39,847 nt of DNA from Deltaproteobacteria bacterium. GTDB lineage: Bacteria > Desulfobacterota > Binatia > Binatales > Binataceae. The number at the start of each line of letters is the position of its first letter. The first letter of the stretch is position 1. Location of the stretch: NCBI GenBank assembly GCA_021817345.1, contig JAKAVC010000085.1, positions 1 to 39,847 on the forward strand, in the 5' to 3' direction. Position numbers and translations under genes: made by a program. Shown here one piece after another: positions 1-10,158 of this stretch. The notes beneath the pieces were generated by a model. That model worked only from the letters and a program-made list of their open reading frames with translations, was not told where the DNA came from and ran no database searches.

Positions 1-19
1 AGATTTCGCCTGCAGCCAT
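1..19 (-). CDS. 5' end of an unidentified CDS, cut by the window edge
   Basis: On the minus strand an ATG at 19-17 opens a frame reading M-A-A-G-E-I to the edge. A purine-rich GAGGAG lies about 8 bases upstream, a good ribosome-binding site at normal spacing. Only six codons are visible, so no function can be given. The gene would be divergent from the regulator at 394. The call rests on the RBS/ATG pair alone. Confidence 0.35.
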
Positions 20-390
20 TGGAGTCTCTCCTCGTCCGGAGGGCAGAACCGGACTTCGCGATTCCCGGATTTGAGAACGGATCTTTCCTAAAGCCTGCGG
101 CGCCAAAATGCCAGCAGGCGCGCGCGTGAACGGCGCGCGCACGGACGTGCGAGTCTCAAAACGCAGCATGCGAAGACGTGAGGTCTTCGATGTTTTGTCC
201 CGCTTTTGTTCAAACTCCAGCCGCGATCGAGCCCTGAGCGCTCTGTTTCCTGCCTTTTTTCGTCGCTCCCCCGGTCGGCATCGCCCTTGCTCCTTAAAGG
301 ACGGCTTCAGAAATTCAGACGGCGCCATTGCAAAGCCGGAATCGCCGCAGGGCACGTCGCGGCTACCTCAGAGTTTGCATACAGGCCTGA
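20..390. other. Intergenic region without a convincing gene
   Basis: About 370 bases between two divergent starts. Open frames here lack RBS and coding character. A 7-bp perfect stem with a 5-base loop lies at 171-189 (CGAAGAC/GTCTTCG), followed a few bases later by TTTT. It could be a weak terminator-like hairpin or a small RNA element, but no upstream + strand gene is visible for it to terminate. No sigma-70 or sigma-54 promoter could be assigned with confidence. Confidence 0.4.
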
Positions 391-393
391 TTG

Positions 394-1548
394 ATGCGGC
401 TGTATTTGAAGGGCGATGCGCCACCGGAGATCACGACGTTGCTCGACAACGCCGGCTTCGAACTTGTGTCACCCGCGGACACCGAAGCGGCCGATCTGAG
501 CGTCGCGTTTGACGATGAGCCGTTGCGACCGGGACAGGGCCGGTTTCCGATAAGGCTTTGGATCGAATATCCCAGCGGCGGCGTAGCTGGTAGCTGGGCA
601 GGCGAAGATTTCACCGCCGAAAGCGCGGTCCATGCGGCAAGCATCGTGGTCTCGCGATGCTTCGGCAGGCATGCGCCGATGGTGACCGGAGACGAGGCGA
701 CGTTTCAGGCGATTTCCACCGCGCTTCGCGCGCCCGCTGGCGCTCCACTCCTGCTCGAAGGCGAAACCGGGGTGGGCAAGCAGACGCTCGCGAGAGTTAT
801 CCATGCGGCCAGTGGCGCGCGCGGCGATTTTGTTCCGGTTGACTGTTCGATGGTCGAAGGGGAGGAGCCCAGCGCGTCGCTGACCGAGGCCGAGGAGATG
901 CTCGCCGGGGTGGGCGGAGAGGCCGCCTGGTCGGGAAAAACGATATTCCTCGACAATGTCGATGAGTTGCCGCGCGCGATGCAGGCGCGGGCGCTGGGCG
1001 CTATCCGAGCGCACGCGCGGGCGCGTGAAGGCGGGGCGCGATACGTCGCCTCCAGCCGCAGGCCGCTCGGCGAGATGGTTCGCCGCGGACTTTTTAACCG
1101 CGACCTTTACGAGGCGCTCGCCCCGCTCACCATAAGGCTGCCGGCGCTCAGGGATCGCGGCGGCGATATCCCGCTCCTCGCCCGCGATTTTCTCGCTCCG
1201 AGCCTGAGCTTCACGCCTGCCGCCCTGCGCGCACTTTCGGAATACCCGTTTCCGGGCAACATCAGGGAATTGAAGAACCTGGTCAAGCGGCTCGCCATAG
1301 TTCCGCTCGAAGCTTCCGGCGGCATGATCGACGCGTCCGACGTGCGCGAGCAGATAATAGTCGCGACGCGCCAGAAGGCCGAGCGCCCCCGCCCGAGCTG
1401 GCGCGCGGCCGTCGAGGCGGCCAACCGGGAAATTGCGCTTAGGACGGTTAGTGCCCTTGGCGGCGATATCAACGCGGCCGCGCGAAAGCTCGGAATCTCG
1501 GCGGCGGCTCTTCGCCGCTCGATCCGTTCGATACCGCGCCCACGCTAG
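394..1548 (+). CDS. Degenerate sigma-54-activator-like AAA+ protein with Fis-type HTH
   Basis: A 384-residue protein resembling NtrC-type enhancer-binding proteins. The first ~95 residues match no domain I recognise. The AAA+ module follows: Walker A GETGVGK (~123-129), Walker B FLDN (~185-188), the R-finger-like segment RGLFNRDLYEAL, ALRDRGGDIPLL, and sensor II in PGNIRELKNL. A Fis-like helix-turn-helix is at ~345-380 (INAAARKLGISAAALRRSI). Two hallmarks are missing: no GAFTGA loop, which contacts sigma-54, and the Walker B glutamate is Asn. It may therefore bind DNA and nucleotide without remodelling sigma-54 holoenzyme, as TyrR and Rhodobacter capsulatus NtrC act on sigma-70. That is inference. 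An in-frame TGA at 388-390 limits the start to TTG 391 or ATG 394. Confidence 0.85.
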   Translation: MRLYLKGDAPPEITTLLDNAGFELVSPADTEAADLSVAFDDEPLRPGQGRFPIRLWIEYPSGGVAGSWAGEDFTAESAVHAASIVVSRCFGRHAPMVTGDEATFQAISTALRAPAGAPLLLEGETGVGKQTLARVIHAASGARGDFVPVDCSMVEGEEPSASLTEAEEMLAGVGGEAAWSGKTIFLDNVDELPRAMQARALGAIRAHARAREGGARYVASSRRPLGEMVRRGLFNRDLYEALAPLTIRLPALRDRGGDIPLLARDFLAPSLSFTPAALRALSEYPFPGNIRELKNLVKRLAIVPLEASGGMIDASDVREQIIVATRQKAERPRPSWRAAVEAANREIALRTVSALGGDINAAARKLGISAAALRRSIRSIPRPR

Positions 1549-1628
1549 CCTCGCGGATCTATCGCCGTGTCCCGCTTCGGAACCGGCTCTCGGCTTCTCC
1601 CGCAATGAACGCATGGCGGAAAACATCG

Positions 1629-1650
1629 GCTCGCTTGCGCGAGCGGTTTT
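1629..1650 (+). terminator. Possible weak terminator after the AAA+ regulator
   Basis: A 6-bp GC stem (GCTCGC 629-634 / GCGAGC 639-644, add 1000) with a TTGC loop is followed by GGTTTT. It lies 80 bases after the regulator's stop codon. The T run is short, so termination may be inefficient. Confidence 0.4.
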
Positions 1651-1763
1651 GAACCGTCGACCGCCTCAAAAGGAAAGGACGCGCGAAGCTCTTCGGCCTT
1701 TACGCCGATCGAGCATGCCGAAAACGCCCGGAATCAGGTTGAAAGAGCGCGAAGCGCGGTGGT

Positions 1764-2132
1764 TCAGCCCTTGCGGTCGAAGATGAAGAGCGGGACCTGG
1801 TTTGCGATCTTCGGATCGACCGCCAGCACCCGGCGGCCTTCTTCCTTCTTAAGGTCACCTGCGGCGAGTCCCGCCTTGCGCAAAGCCCCGGCGACCTGTT
1901 CGACATCCTCGGCTTCGAGCCACAACCCGGTCATCCCTTCGCCCTGCGACTCGATAGCGGCTTTGGCGAGGGCGCCTGCCGCAAGCCGGATCTCCGCGTC
2001 TCCGACGATAACGCTGGCGCTATCGGAGCCGGGCGAGCGACTCACCTTGAAGCCGAAGTTGCGCTCGTAGATGGATGCGGCATTATCGAGGTCGGAGGTC
2101 GCAACGTCGAGACGGTCGAGTCGTTTGATCAT
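1764..2132 (-). CDS. VOC (glyoxalase/bleomycin-resistance fold) family protein
   Basis: A 122-residue single VOC-type protein. The opening RLDRLDVATSDLDNAASIYERNFGF is the typical first beta-alpha-beta unit, and the second half (GMTGLWLEAEDVEQVAGALRKAGL) repeats it. The usual first metal ligand (H/Q after the first strand) is Asp here, and the C-terminal E/H ligand is not evident. Metal-dependent catalysis is therefore uncertain, and substrate binding or a scaffold role is possible. It lies upstream of, and on the same strand as, no obvious operon partner; the methyltransferase gene ends at 2272 on the same strand, 139 bases away. Substrate unknown. Confidence 0.75.
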   Translation of the reverse strand: MIKRLDRLDVATSDLDNAASIYERNFGFKVSRSPGSDSASVIVGDAEIRLAAGALAKAAIESQGEGMTGLWLEAEDVEQVAGALRKAGLAAGDLKKEEGRRVLAVDPKIANQVPLFIFDRKG

Positions 2133-2271
2133 GGCACAATCCTGAAAGCGCGAATGTTCGGGCGGACGCGCGGTTTGCCGTTCAACTCAACAGGGCTGCG
2201 CCGGGCCGCCTGGCGCCGGCAAGCCGCTCGGGCCGTCGGCTGGCCGCACCGCGCAAATCTCCTGCGGACAT

Positions 2272-2889
2272 CTATTCATTCTTTCGCGCGACGATTACCC
2301 GATGGATCGACAGTCGTGAGACCCGCTCGTTCTTTTCGACTTCGATCTTGTGGCCGTCGAGGATGTCGTCGACCCGAAGCCTCATCGTCCATCCGAGAAG
2401 CTTGGTGACCGGGTTGGCGAGGCTGGCGAAGAAATACAGGAGAGGATTCGAGCTGGCGAAATGATTGATCACGACGATCCGCCCGCCCGGCTTACATACG
2501 CGCACCATCTCCCGCATCATGCGAACCGGGTCCGGAACGACCGTGATAACGTGGAAGCTGCAGACGTAGTCGAAACTTGAATCCGGAAAGTCGAGATTAA
2601 GCGCGTCGCCCTGTTTAACCTCGACGTGCTCCCATCGGTTCTCGCGCACCTTGGCGACCGCTTGGGCAAGCATATCGGCCGACGGGTCGACACCGACCAC
2701 GTGGACGTAAGGCGGATAGGCGTCGAGTGAAATTCCCGTGCCGACGCCGACTTCCAGCACCCGCTGGTCGGGGCGGAAGTTCAGCTCCTCGATAACCTCG
2801 CGCTCGTGATCGACAAAAGCACGGCCCCATAGCGAGTCGTAAACCGGGGCAAGATCGGAATACACACGACTCTCATGCGGTTCCGCCAT
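2272..2889 (-). CDS. Class I SAM-dependent methyltransferase, PmtA/UbiE-like
   Basis: A 205-residue Rossmann methyltransferase. The N-terminus SDLAPVYDSLWGRAF resembles the 'APVYD' segment of Rhodobacter-type phosphatidylethanolamine N-methyltransferase and UbiE. SAM-binding motif I is VLEVGVGTG (~45-53), motif post-I VVGVDPSADML, motif II region DYVCSFHVITVVPDP and motif III KPGGRIVVIN. A mildly hydrophobic stretch, NPLLYFFASLANPVTKLLG, could sit at the membrane. This favours a lipid or quinone substrate, but family membership alone does not settle PmtA against UbiE. The start ATG at 2889 gives MAEPHESRVYSDLAP. Confidence 0.85.
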   Translation of the reverse strand: MAEPHESRVYSDLAPVYDSLWGRAFVDHEREVIEELNFRPDQRVLEVGVGTGISLDAYPPYVHVVGVDPSADMLAQAVAKVRENRWEHVEVKQGDALNLDFPDSSFDYVCSFHVITVVPDPVRMMREMVRVCKPGGRIVVINHFASSNPLLYFFASLANPVTKLLGWTMRLRVDDILDGHKIEVEKNERVSRLSIHRVIVARKNE

Positions 2890-2997
2890 CGCTCTTCAAA
2901 CCTCTACTTTCCGACGCAAAAAATTGAAGATGATATTCGGGGCAGGCTTCAAGCAGTCTCCTCCCACTTCCGTCGCCCGTCCGTCTGGATTGAAGCC

Positions 2998-3195
2998 TCA
3001 GGCAGCAGCGTTAACGCCGCGCGCCATCTGACGCTTCGCTGAAGTGATATCGCGCTTACGGAACCGCCACTGCCGCCCCTTTTTGAAGGCGGGCAATATG
3101 TTGCGACGAGCGAACTCGTTCACCGTGTCAGGACTCAAGTCAAGGAGGAAGGCTACTTCCCGCGAGTTCAGCAAAATATCGTCCTTATCCGCCAT
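2998..3195 (-). CDS. Small excisionase/MerR-like helix-turn-helix protein
   Basis: A 65-residue protein consisting of one HTH_17-type winged helix: LLNSREVAFLLDLSPDTVNEFARR (recognition part), then FKKGRQWRFRKRDI, the typical wing. These 'excisionase family' domains occur in phage Xis proteins, BldC-type regulators and antitoxins; no phage genes are nearby. A TTG at 3231 would add 12 residues. The ATG at 3195 is preferred because the best promoter candidate, with its -10 at 3243-3238, would start transcription at about 3232, leaving no room for the TTG start. Neither start has a strong RBS. Target genes unknown; a dyad at its own -35 suggests self-regulation. Confidence 0.65.
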   Translation of the reverse strand: MADKDDILLNSREVAFLLDLSPDTVNEFARRNILPAFKKGRQWRFRKRDITSAKRQMARGVNAAA

Positions 3196-3235
3196 GGCAG
3201 TCAGCAAGAAGCCTGAACTTTGTAGGGGCAAGAGT

Positions 3236-3264
3236 TTCTAATACCGCGCCGCCGCCCAAGTCAA
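3236..3264 (-). promoter_or_regulatory. Candidate promoter of the small HTH gene
   Basis: Reading the minus strand, TTGACT (3264-3259) is followed by TATTAG (3243-3238) at 15-bp spacing, or by TTAGAA (3241-3236) at 17 bp. Both are close to sigma-70 consensus. The predicted start of transcription near 3232 supports the ATG at 3195. Confidence 0.4.
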
Positions 3265-3282
3265 GTTTAGCTTGGCTTGACT
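3259..3282. promoter_or_regulatory. Inverted repeat over the HTH-gene -35 box
   Basis: AGTCAAG (3259-3265) and CTTGACT (3276-3282) are perfect 7-base arms separated by 10 bases. One arm contains the candidate -35 hexamer. Autoregulators with winged-helix domains often bind such dyads. Operator function is inferred. Confidence 0.4.
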
Positions 3283-3387
3283 ATGGGAACCAATCCACAG
3301 GGAACTGTCGGGGCCTTCTTTGACAATCGAATCAGAACCCGACGAAGGACGACTTCAAATTATGTCAAAATCTTCTCTGTGAAGTTA

Positions 3388-5046
3388 TCAGACGCTAATC
3401 GTCTTCAACTTGCGCGACGCTATCAGGTAATCGTACCATGCCCTGGTCACGACCACGCAGGAAAACAGACCGGTAAGCACGCCAACGCACAGGGTTACCG
3501 CGAAGCCTTTGACCGGACCGGTGCCGAACTGAAACAGGATCAGGCCCGCGACGAAGGTCGAGATGTTCGAGTCGCGGATCGCCGACCATGCCCGCTCGTA
3601 GCCGATCTTGACCGCCTCCCGAGGGGTCTTGCCATTGCGCAATTCCTCGCGCATCCGCTCGTTCACGAGCACGTTCGCGTCAACCGACATTCCGAGTGTG
3701 AGCACGATTCCCGCGATTCCCGGCAGCGTGAGCGTCGCCTGCAGCGCCGCCATCACGCACACCAGCAACAGGATATTGAGCGTAAGGCCATAGTCGGCGA
3801 GGATTCCCGCGCCGCTGTAATAGACGGCCATGAAGATCAGGACGGCGGCGGCGCCGACGACGAACGAGAGTTCGCCCTGACGGATCGAATCGCGTCCGAG
3901 CGAGGGGCCGACCGTGCGCTCTTCCTCAATCTCGACGGGTGCGGGCAGCGAGCCTGAGCGCAGCACGATCGCGAGATCATGGGCTTCCTCGAAACTGAAC
4001 TGGCCGGTTATCTGGACGTGGCCGCCAGGGATTCGCTCCTTGATCACCGGCGCGGAATAAACCGTGTTGTCGAGGATAATCGCGAGTCGCCGACCGACGT
4101 TCTGCCCCGTGATTGCGTCGAAAATCTGCGCGCCGCGCTGATTCAGATCGACCGTGACGTACGGGCCTTCCAGTCTTCCGCCCGGGCGCACGCGCGCGTC
4201 GGTCACCGTGTCGCCGGTCATTAGAGTCGGTTTCTCGACCAGGTAGGGGGTGCGTCCGCCCGGCCGCGGCGGACCGTACAGGATTTCGTCGCCCGGCGGC
4301 GGTCCGTTCTTGAGCGCGTCGGCCACGCTATGGCTGTCATCGACAAGCTTGAACTCAAGCACTGCGGTCTTGCCGATAAGCTCCTTGGCGCGCTCGGGAT
4401 CCTGGATACCCGGCAACTGGACCAGGATTTCGTCGCTCCCCTCGCGCATAACGGTGGTTTCGCGCACGCCAAGCTGGTCGATTCGGTTGCGAATCGTTTC
4501 GACGGCCTGATCCATCGCGTTGCGTTTCGTCTCGGCGATCTGCTCGGGCTTGAAATTCAGCGCGTAGGTGGGAGCGCCTGGACTGGAGACGCTCGATATC
4601 GTCAGATCGGGCGCCGACTGCTGTATCAGGTTCAGGAACGCGTCGCGCTCGTCCGCGGATTTAAGCCTGACCATCAGCGCGCCGTCGGAATTCAGGCCGA
4701 TACTGTCGAAGGGAATCTTGTTCTGCGTGAGTTCGGTCTTAAGGTCGTCGCCGCGCCGGCTAAGTTGGCTCTTGACCGCGTCGTCGAGCTTGACGCCGAG
4801 CAGCAGATGGGTTCCGCCCTGAAGATCGAGTCCAAGCTGTATTCGCGGGGTCGGCAGATAGTCCGACCACCATTGCGGCAGGCTGCTATCGAAGCTTGGG
4901 ACGAGCAGAAGCAACGCGACGCCGGTCAGCAGGGCGGCAAGGTAAAGGCGGGTCTTGCCGCTGCCGCCGGTAAGATGCAGATAGAGGACCGCGACCGCGA
5001 TCGACAGAATGATCAGAATCGGAGCGAAACTTTGACCTGTTTCCAC
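3388..5046 (-). CDS. secD: Protein translocase subunit SecD
   Basis: SecD of the SecDF-YajC complex, which uses the proton gradient to help pull preproteins out of the SecYEG channel. The protein has 552 residues. The conserved RIQLGLDLQGGTHLL motif is at ~68-82, a large periplasmic P1 domain follows, and the C-terminal five-helix RND-like bundle carries the signature GMSVDANVLVNERMREEL. Two hydrophobic segments precede P1 (~7-25 and ~33-50), whereas SecD usually has one. The start is GTG 5046, directly after a TAA of another frame; no later start codon would leave only one helix. It is last in queA-tgt-yajC-secD, 32 bases after yajC. secF, normally next, lies at 27914 on the other strand. 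Confidence 0.97.
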   Translation of the reverse strand: METGQSFAPILIILSIAVAVLYLHLTGGSGKTRLYLAALLTGVALLLLVPSFDSSLPQWWSDYLPTPRIQLGLDLQGGTHLLLGVKLDDAVKSQLSRRGDDLKTELTQNKIPFDSIGLNSDGALMVRLKSADERDAFLNLIQQSAPDLTISSVSSPGAPTYALNFKPEQIAETKRNAMDQAVETIRNRIDQLGVRETTVMREGSDEILVQLPGIQDPERAKELIGKTAVLEFKLVDDSHSVADALKNGPPPGDEILYGPPRPGGRTPYLVEKPTLMTGDTVTDARVRPGGRLEGPYVTVDLNQRGAQIFDAITGQNVGRRLAIILDNTVYSAPVIKERIPGGHVQITGQFSFEEAHDLAIVLRSGSLPAPVEIEEERTVGPSLGRDSIRQGELSFVVGAAAVLIFMAVYYSGAGILADYGLTLNILLLVCVMAALQATLTLPGIAGIVLTLGMSVDANVLVNERMREELRNGKTPREAVKIGYERAWSAIRDSNISTFVAGLILFQFGTGPVKGFAVTLCVGVLTGLFSCVVVTRAWYDYLIASRKLKTISV

Positions 5047-5078
5047 TTAAGCCACCACGGGATTCCCGGCGCCCGGCC

Positions 5079-5437
5079 TCACTCTCCCTTGTCCTTTTTC
5101 GGCGCCGGGGTCTTGCCGTAACTCGAAAGTGCCGCTATTTGCGAGCGGTCGATGCGGACGCGGACGTTGGGCGCGATCTCCACCGTAACGACCCGGTCGC
5201 CCAGTTCGGTCACCCGCCCGATAAGGCCGCCGTTGGTGACGATTTCGTCGTTGCGCTTCAGTCCGGCGACCATCCTGGCATGTTCCGCGGCCTTTTTGGT
5301 TTGCGGCCGGATTATCAGGAAGTAAAAGATGCCGAAAAGCAGGGCAAGCGGAATGACGGTGGTGAACAGCACCTCTTGCCCGCCGCCTTGGGCCTGATTC
5401 GCTGCCTGTTGGGCCAGTGCGACTCCTTCGAAAAACA

Positions 5438-5438
<1 letters not shown>
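5079..5438 (-). CDS. yajC: Preprotein translocase subunit YajC
   Basis: YajC, 119 residues, accessory partner of SecDF. A short N-terminus rich in A/Q/G is followed by one membrane helix (VIPLALLFGIFYFLII, ~28-43), then RPQTKKAAEHARMVAGLKRNDEIVTNGG, the family signature. A KH-like cytosolic domain ends in a lysine-rich tail (PKKDKGE). Its ATG shares one base with the tgt stop codon (TGATG at 5440-5436), so translation is probably coupled to tgt. Confidence 0.95.
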
Positions 5439-7605
<2,167 letters not shown>

Positions 7606-7798
7606 CTGGGAACGAAAATGATGAAGTCGTTCCGACCAGCATAACATCCGGACCGGCGCTGCGCGCCATGGCCAAGGGAGTGAACGAGCATGGTCTTCCG
7701 TCGCCGACGGCGGCTGAGAGGCGTATTTTTCCAATCCCTCGGCGACAAAGACCGGGTTCATTTGACACGTTGCGCCGGGTGCGCTGACTTGTTGCGGA

Positions 7799-9394
7799 GT
7801 GGGGACGGCGCCTTCATTGAAGTCCGCGGAAAACGCCGAGACGGTGCTTACCCGCCTCGTCCAGGCGGCCCGGGATGCGGTTGACGCGCGAAGCTGCATG
7901 ATTTCCGCGTCGCTCGGCGGCGAGCGCGAGTTCGTGCAATCCGCCGGCGCGGACGCGGAATCGAAATCGGCGGCCGGTGCCATGCTTACGGCGCTGGAAC
8001 TGGCGCGCGACCGCGAAGCGCCCGGCGACGAGTTGTTTACCGTGCGCCTGTCGCCTGGAGAGCTTACCGCCATCTGCGCCGGGACGATTCGTGCCTTCCA
8101 GGAAGTTCGAGCGGCGGCGTGGGCGCGGGGCGTGGAGAAGTGCGTCGCGAGGGTCTCCATCATCGCGGACGCCGAGCACTCCGACGGCCAACTCGACGCG
8201 GTGGCGTCACTTGCCTGCGACGGCGCGCTTGCGCTCGCCGTGGCGGCGCAAAGAGAAGCGTCGCGCGAATTCTGGCGGATGCGCGCGACGGAAACGACCG
8301 AGAGAAACGCCCGCGCCCGCTCCGAATCCGAGGAGATTGCGCGCGATTTCGAAAGCCTCGAGCGGATGCTCGCGAGCGGCGCGAGCCGCGGTTCAAGCGA
8401 GCGCTACGCCCTTTTCGGCGCGACTCTGGCCGAGGCCGGTCCGTTCGACGGATGGATTGTGGCGATCGCCACGCGCAAGGGACTGCGGCCGGTCGCAAGC
8501 CCGCAACCGGGAGAAATCGTCGCGCTCGACGAAAAAAGCGCGCTTGTTCGCTCATACGCGGAGCAGTCGGTACTGACGCGCCCCGGGTTCCCTTCCACCG
8601 CACGGGCGTGCGCCGAGGACCGCATCTTCGGCCGTCCGTACATCTGCGTGCCATTCGAGAACGGCGCCATAGCCCTGGCGTCGCGCACCCCGGTGAGCGA
8701 GAGTCTTCGCGCGCGGGTGCAGGCGATGGTCAGGCGGCTTCAGCCGGCGGTGAAATTGTGGTGGCTCGAGGACGAGCTCGGCCGCGAGCGCGAGCTGGTG
8801 CGCAAGCTCGGGCTTCGGATGTTCGCTGCGATCGACGAGGAGCGCGCGCGAATCGCGCGCGACCTTCACGACGACCAGGCTCAGCTTCTCTCGGCGGCGC
8901 AAATCGCGCTCTCGGGCGGCCACGAGCAGGCGCGCGGTATCTTCAAGCGCCTTGAAACCGAGCTCAGAAGGCGGGTGCGTGAGCTTCGCCCGGCGCGACT
9001 AGGCGAAGGCGGCCTCGAGGAGGCGCTGCGTGCCGAGATGGCGCGCCTCGGCGAGGCTGGAATCAAGGCGCGGCTCAAGCGTTCGCGCCGGACTGCCGAC
9101 GAGCCGCTGTCACGCCCGGTCCAGGAGCTTTGCTACCAGGTTGCGCGCGAGGCGCTGGCCAACGTGCTGCGCCATTCGGGCGCAACCAGCGTCGAAGTCG
9201 CAATCGAGCGCACCAACGGAGCGGCGCGCATCTCGGTGCTCGACAACGGCCGCGGAATAACGCTCGACCCGGCTCGCGGCGGGATGGGACTTCAGGGACT
9301 CAGGGAACGGATCGAACTGATGGGCGGAAGACTGACGATTGATTCCCGCCCGGGCGCAACGCGGCTCGTCGCCGAGATTCCGGAGCCGGTCTGA
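7799..9394 (+). CDS. Cytosolic NarL/DesK-type sensor histidine kinase
   Basis: A 531-residue kinase of the HisKA_3 class. It lacks predictable membrane helices and a signal peptide. The first ~330 residues form a sensory region I do not recognise, possibly with GAF-like segments (e.g. around FGRPYICVPFENGAIAL). A helical linker leads to the dimerisation/phospho-acceptor helix EERARIARDLHDDQAQLL with His357. The ATPase domain follows: N-box REALANVLRHSGAT, G1 LDNGRGI and G2 GGMGLQGLRERIELMGG. The GTG start at 7799 is the first possible. Its stop overlaps the response-regulator ATG (TGATG), so the two form a pair. The signal is probably intracellular; identity unknown. Confidence 0.9.
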   Translation: MGTAPSLKSAENAETVLTRLVQAARDAVDARSCMISASLGGEREFVQSAGADAESKSAAGAMLTALELARDREAPGDELFTVRLSPGELTAICAGTIRAFQEVRAAAWARGVEKCVARVSIIADAEHSDGQLDAVASLACDGALALAVAAQREASREFWRMRATETTERNARARSESEEIARDFESLERMLASGASRGSSERYALFGATLAEAGPFDGWIVAIATRKGLRPVASPQPGEIVALDEKSALVRSYAEQSVLTRPGFPSTARACAEDRIFGRPYICVPFENGAIALASRTPVSESLRARVQAMVRRLQPAVKLWWLEDELGRERELVRKLGLRMFAAIDEERARIARDLHDDQAQLLSAAQIALSGGHEQARGIFKRLETELRRRVRELRPARLGEGGLEEALRAEMARLGEAGIKARLKRSRRTADEPLSRPVQELCYQVAREALANVLRHSGATSVEVAIERTNGAARISVLDNGRGITLDPARGGMGLQGLRERIELMGGRLTIDSRPGATRLVAEIPEPV

Positions 9395-10050
9395 TGGCGC
9401 TCGGCGAACGGATACGGGTGCTTCTCGCCGACGACCATCGCCTGCTGCGCGACGCGCTCAAGTCGGTGCTCGAAAAGGAATGCGACATCGTGGGCGAGGC
9501 CGAAGACGGCGAGACGGCGATCGAGATGGCGGCGCACACGCGGCCCGACGTCGTGCTGATGGATATCGGGATGCGCGGGATGGGAGGCCTTGCCGCCGCG
9601 CGCCGGATTTCCAAAGACACGCCCTCCGCAAAGGTGCTCATACTCAGCCAGTACGACGACGAGGAGTACGTGATCGAGGCGCTCGAGGAAGCCCGGGCCG
9701 CCGGTTATCTGCTCAAAACCGACGCCGCCGAGGAGCTGCTCGCCGCCGTGCGCGCGGTTCATCAGGGGCGGCGCTATCTGAGCCCTTCGGTCGCGCCCGT
9801 CCTGCTCGCGCGGCTCAGACGTCCCGACAAGGAACGCCTCGACAAGACGCCCCATCTGACGCGCCGCGAACGCGAAGTGATGCGCCTGGTCGGCGAAGGT
9901 GCCACCGCCAAGGAGATCGCCGCGCGGCTTCGGATAAGCCCGAAAACCGCGCAAGTGCATCGCGACAACCTGAAGCGGAAGCTCGGACTCAGAACCACGG
10001 CCGACATGGTGCGATGGGCTATCAAGCACAAGATAATCCGGATCGAATGA
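9394..10050 (+). CDS. NarL/FixJ-family response regulator
   Basis: A 218-residue transcription factor. The receiver domain has the acidic pair ADDH (13-15), phospho-acceptor Asp57 in VVLMDIGM, and Lys108 in GYLLKTD. The C-terminal LuxR-type HTH reads LTRREREVMRLVGEGATAKE then SPKTAQVHRDNLKRKLGL. It overlaps the kinase gene by one base and is surely phosphorylated by it. Targets are unknown. No other output gene is in the same operon; the next gene starts 108 bases later with its own RBS. Confidence 0.95.
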   Translation: MALGERIRVLLADDHRLLRDALKSVLEKECDIVGEAEDGETAIEMAAHTRPDVVLMDIGMRGMGGLAAARRISKDTPSAKVLILSQYDDEEYVIEALEEARAAGYLLKTDAAEELLAAVRAVHQGRRYLSPSVAPVLLARLRRPDKERLDKTPHLTRREREVMRLVGEGATAKEIAARLRISPKTAQVHRDNLKRKLGLRTTADMVRWAIKHKIIRIE

Positions 10051-10158
10051 CGCGGCGTCTCGCGCGCCGGACGGCCGCTTGGCCCGCGCTTGGACTCAGC
10101 CGGGGACCATGATACTGGTTTTGAAGACGTTTCAGCCGACGCTCGGGAGGGAGATTAG

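Noticed and set aside
469..1626. 385-codon minus strand frame opposite the AAA+ regulator
   Set aside because: The regulator on the + strand has the ATPase and HTH motifs; this frame is Arg-rich without motifs.
4330..5121. 263-codon + strand open frame opposite secD
   Set aside because: Antisense shadow of secD; no RBS and no recognisable domain.
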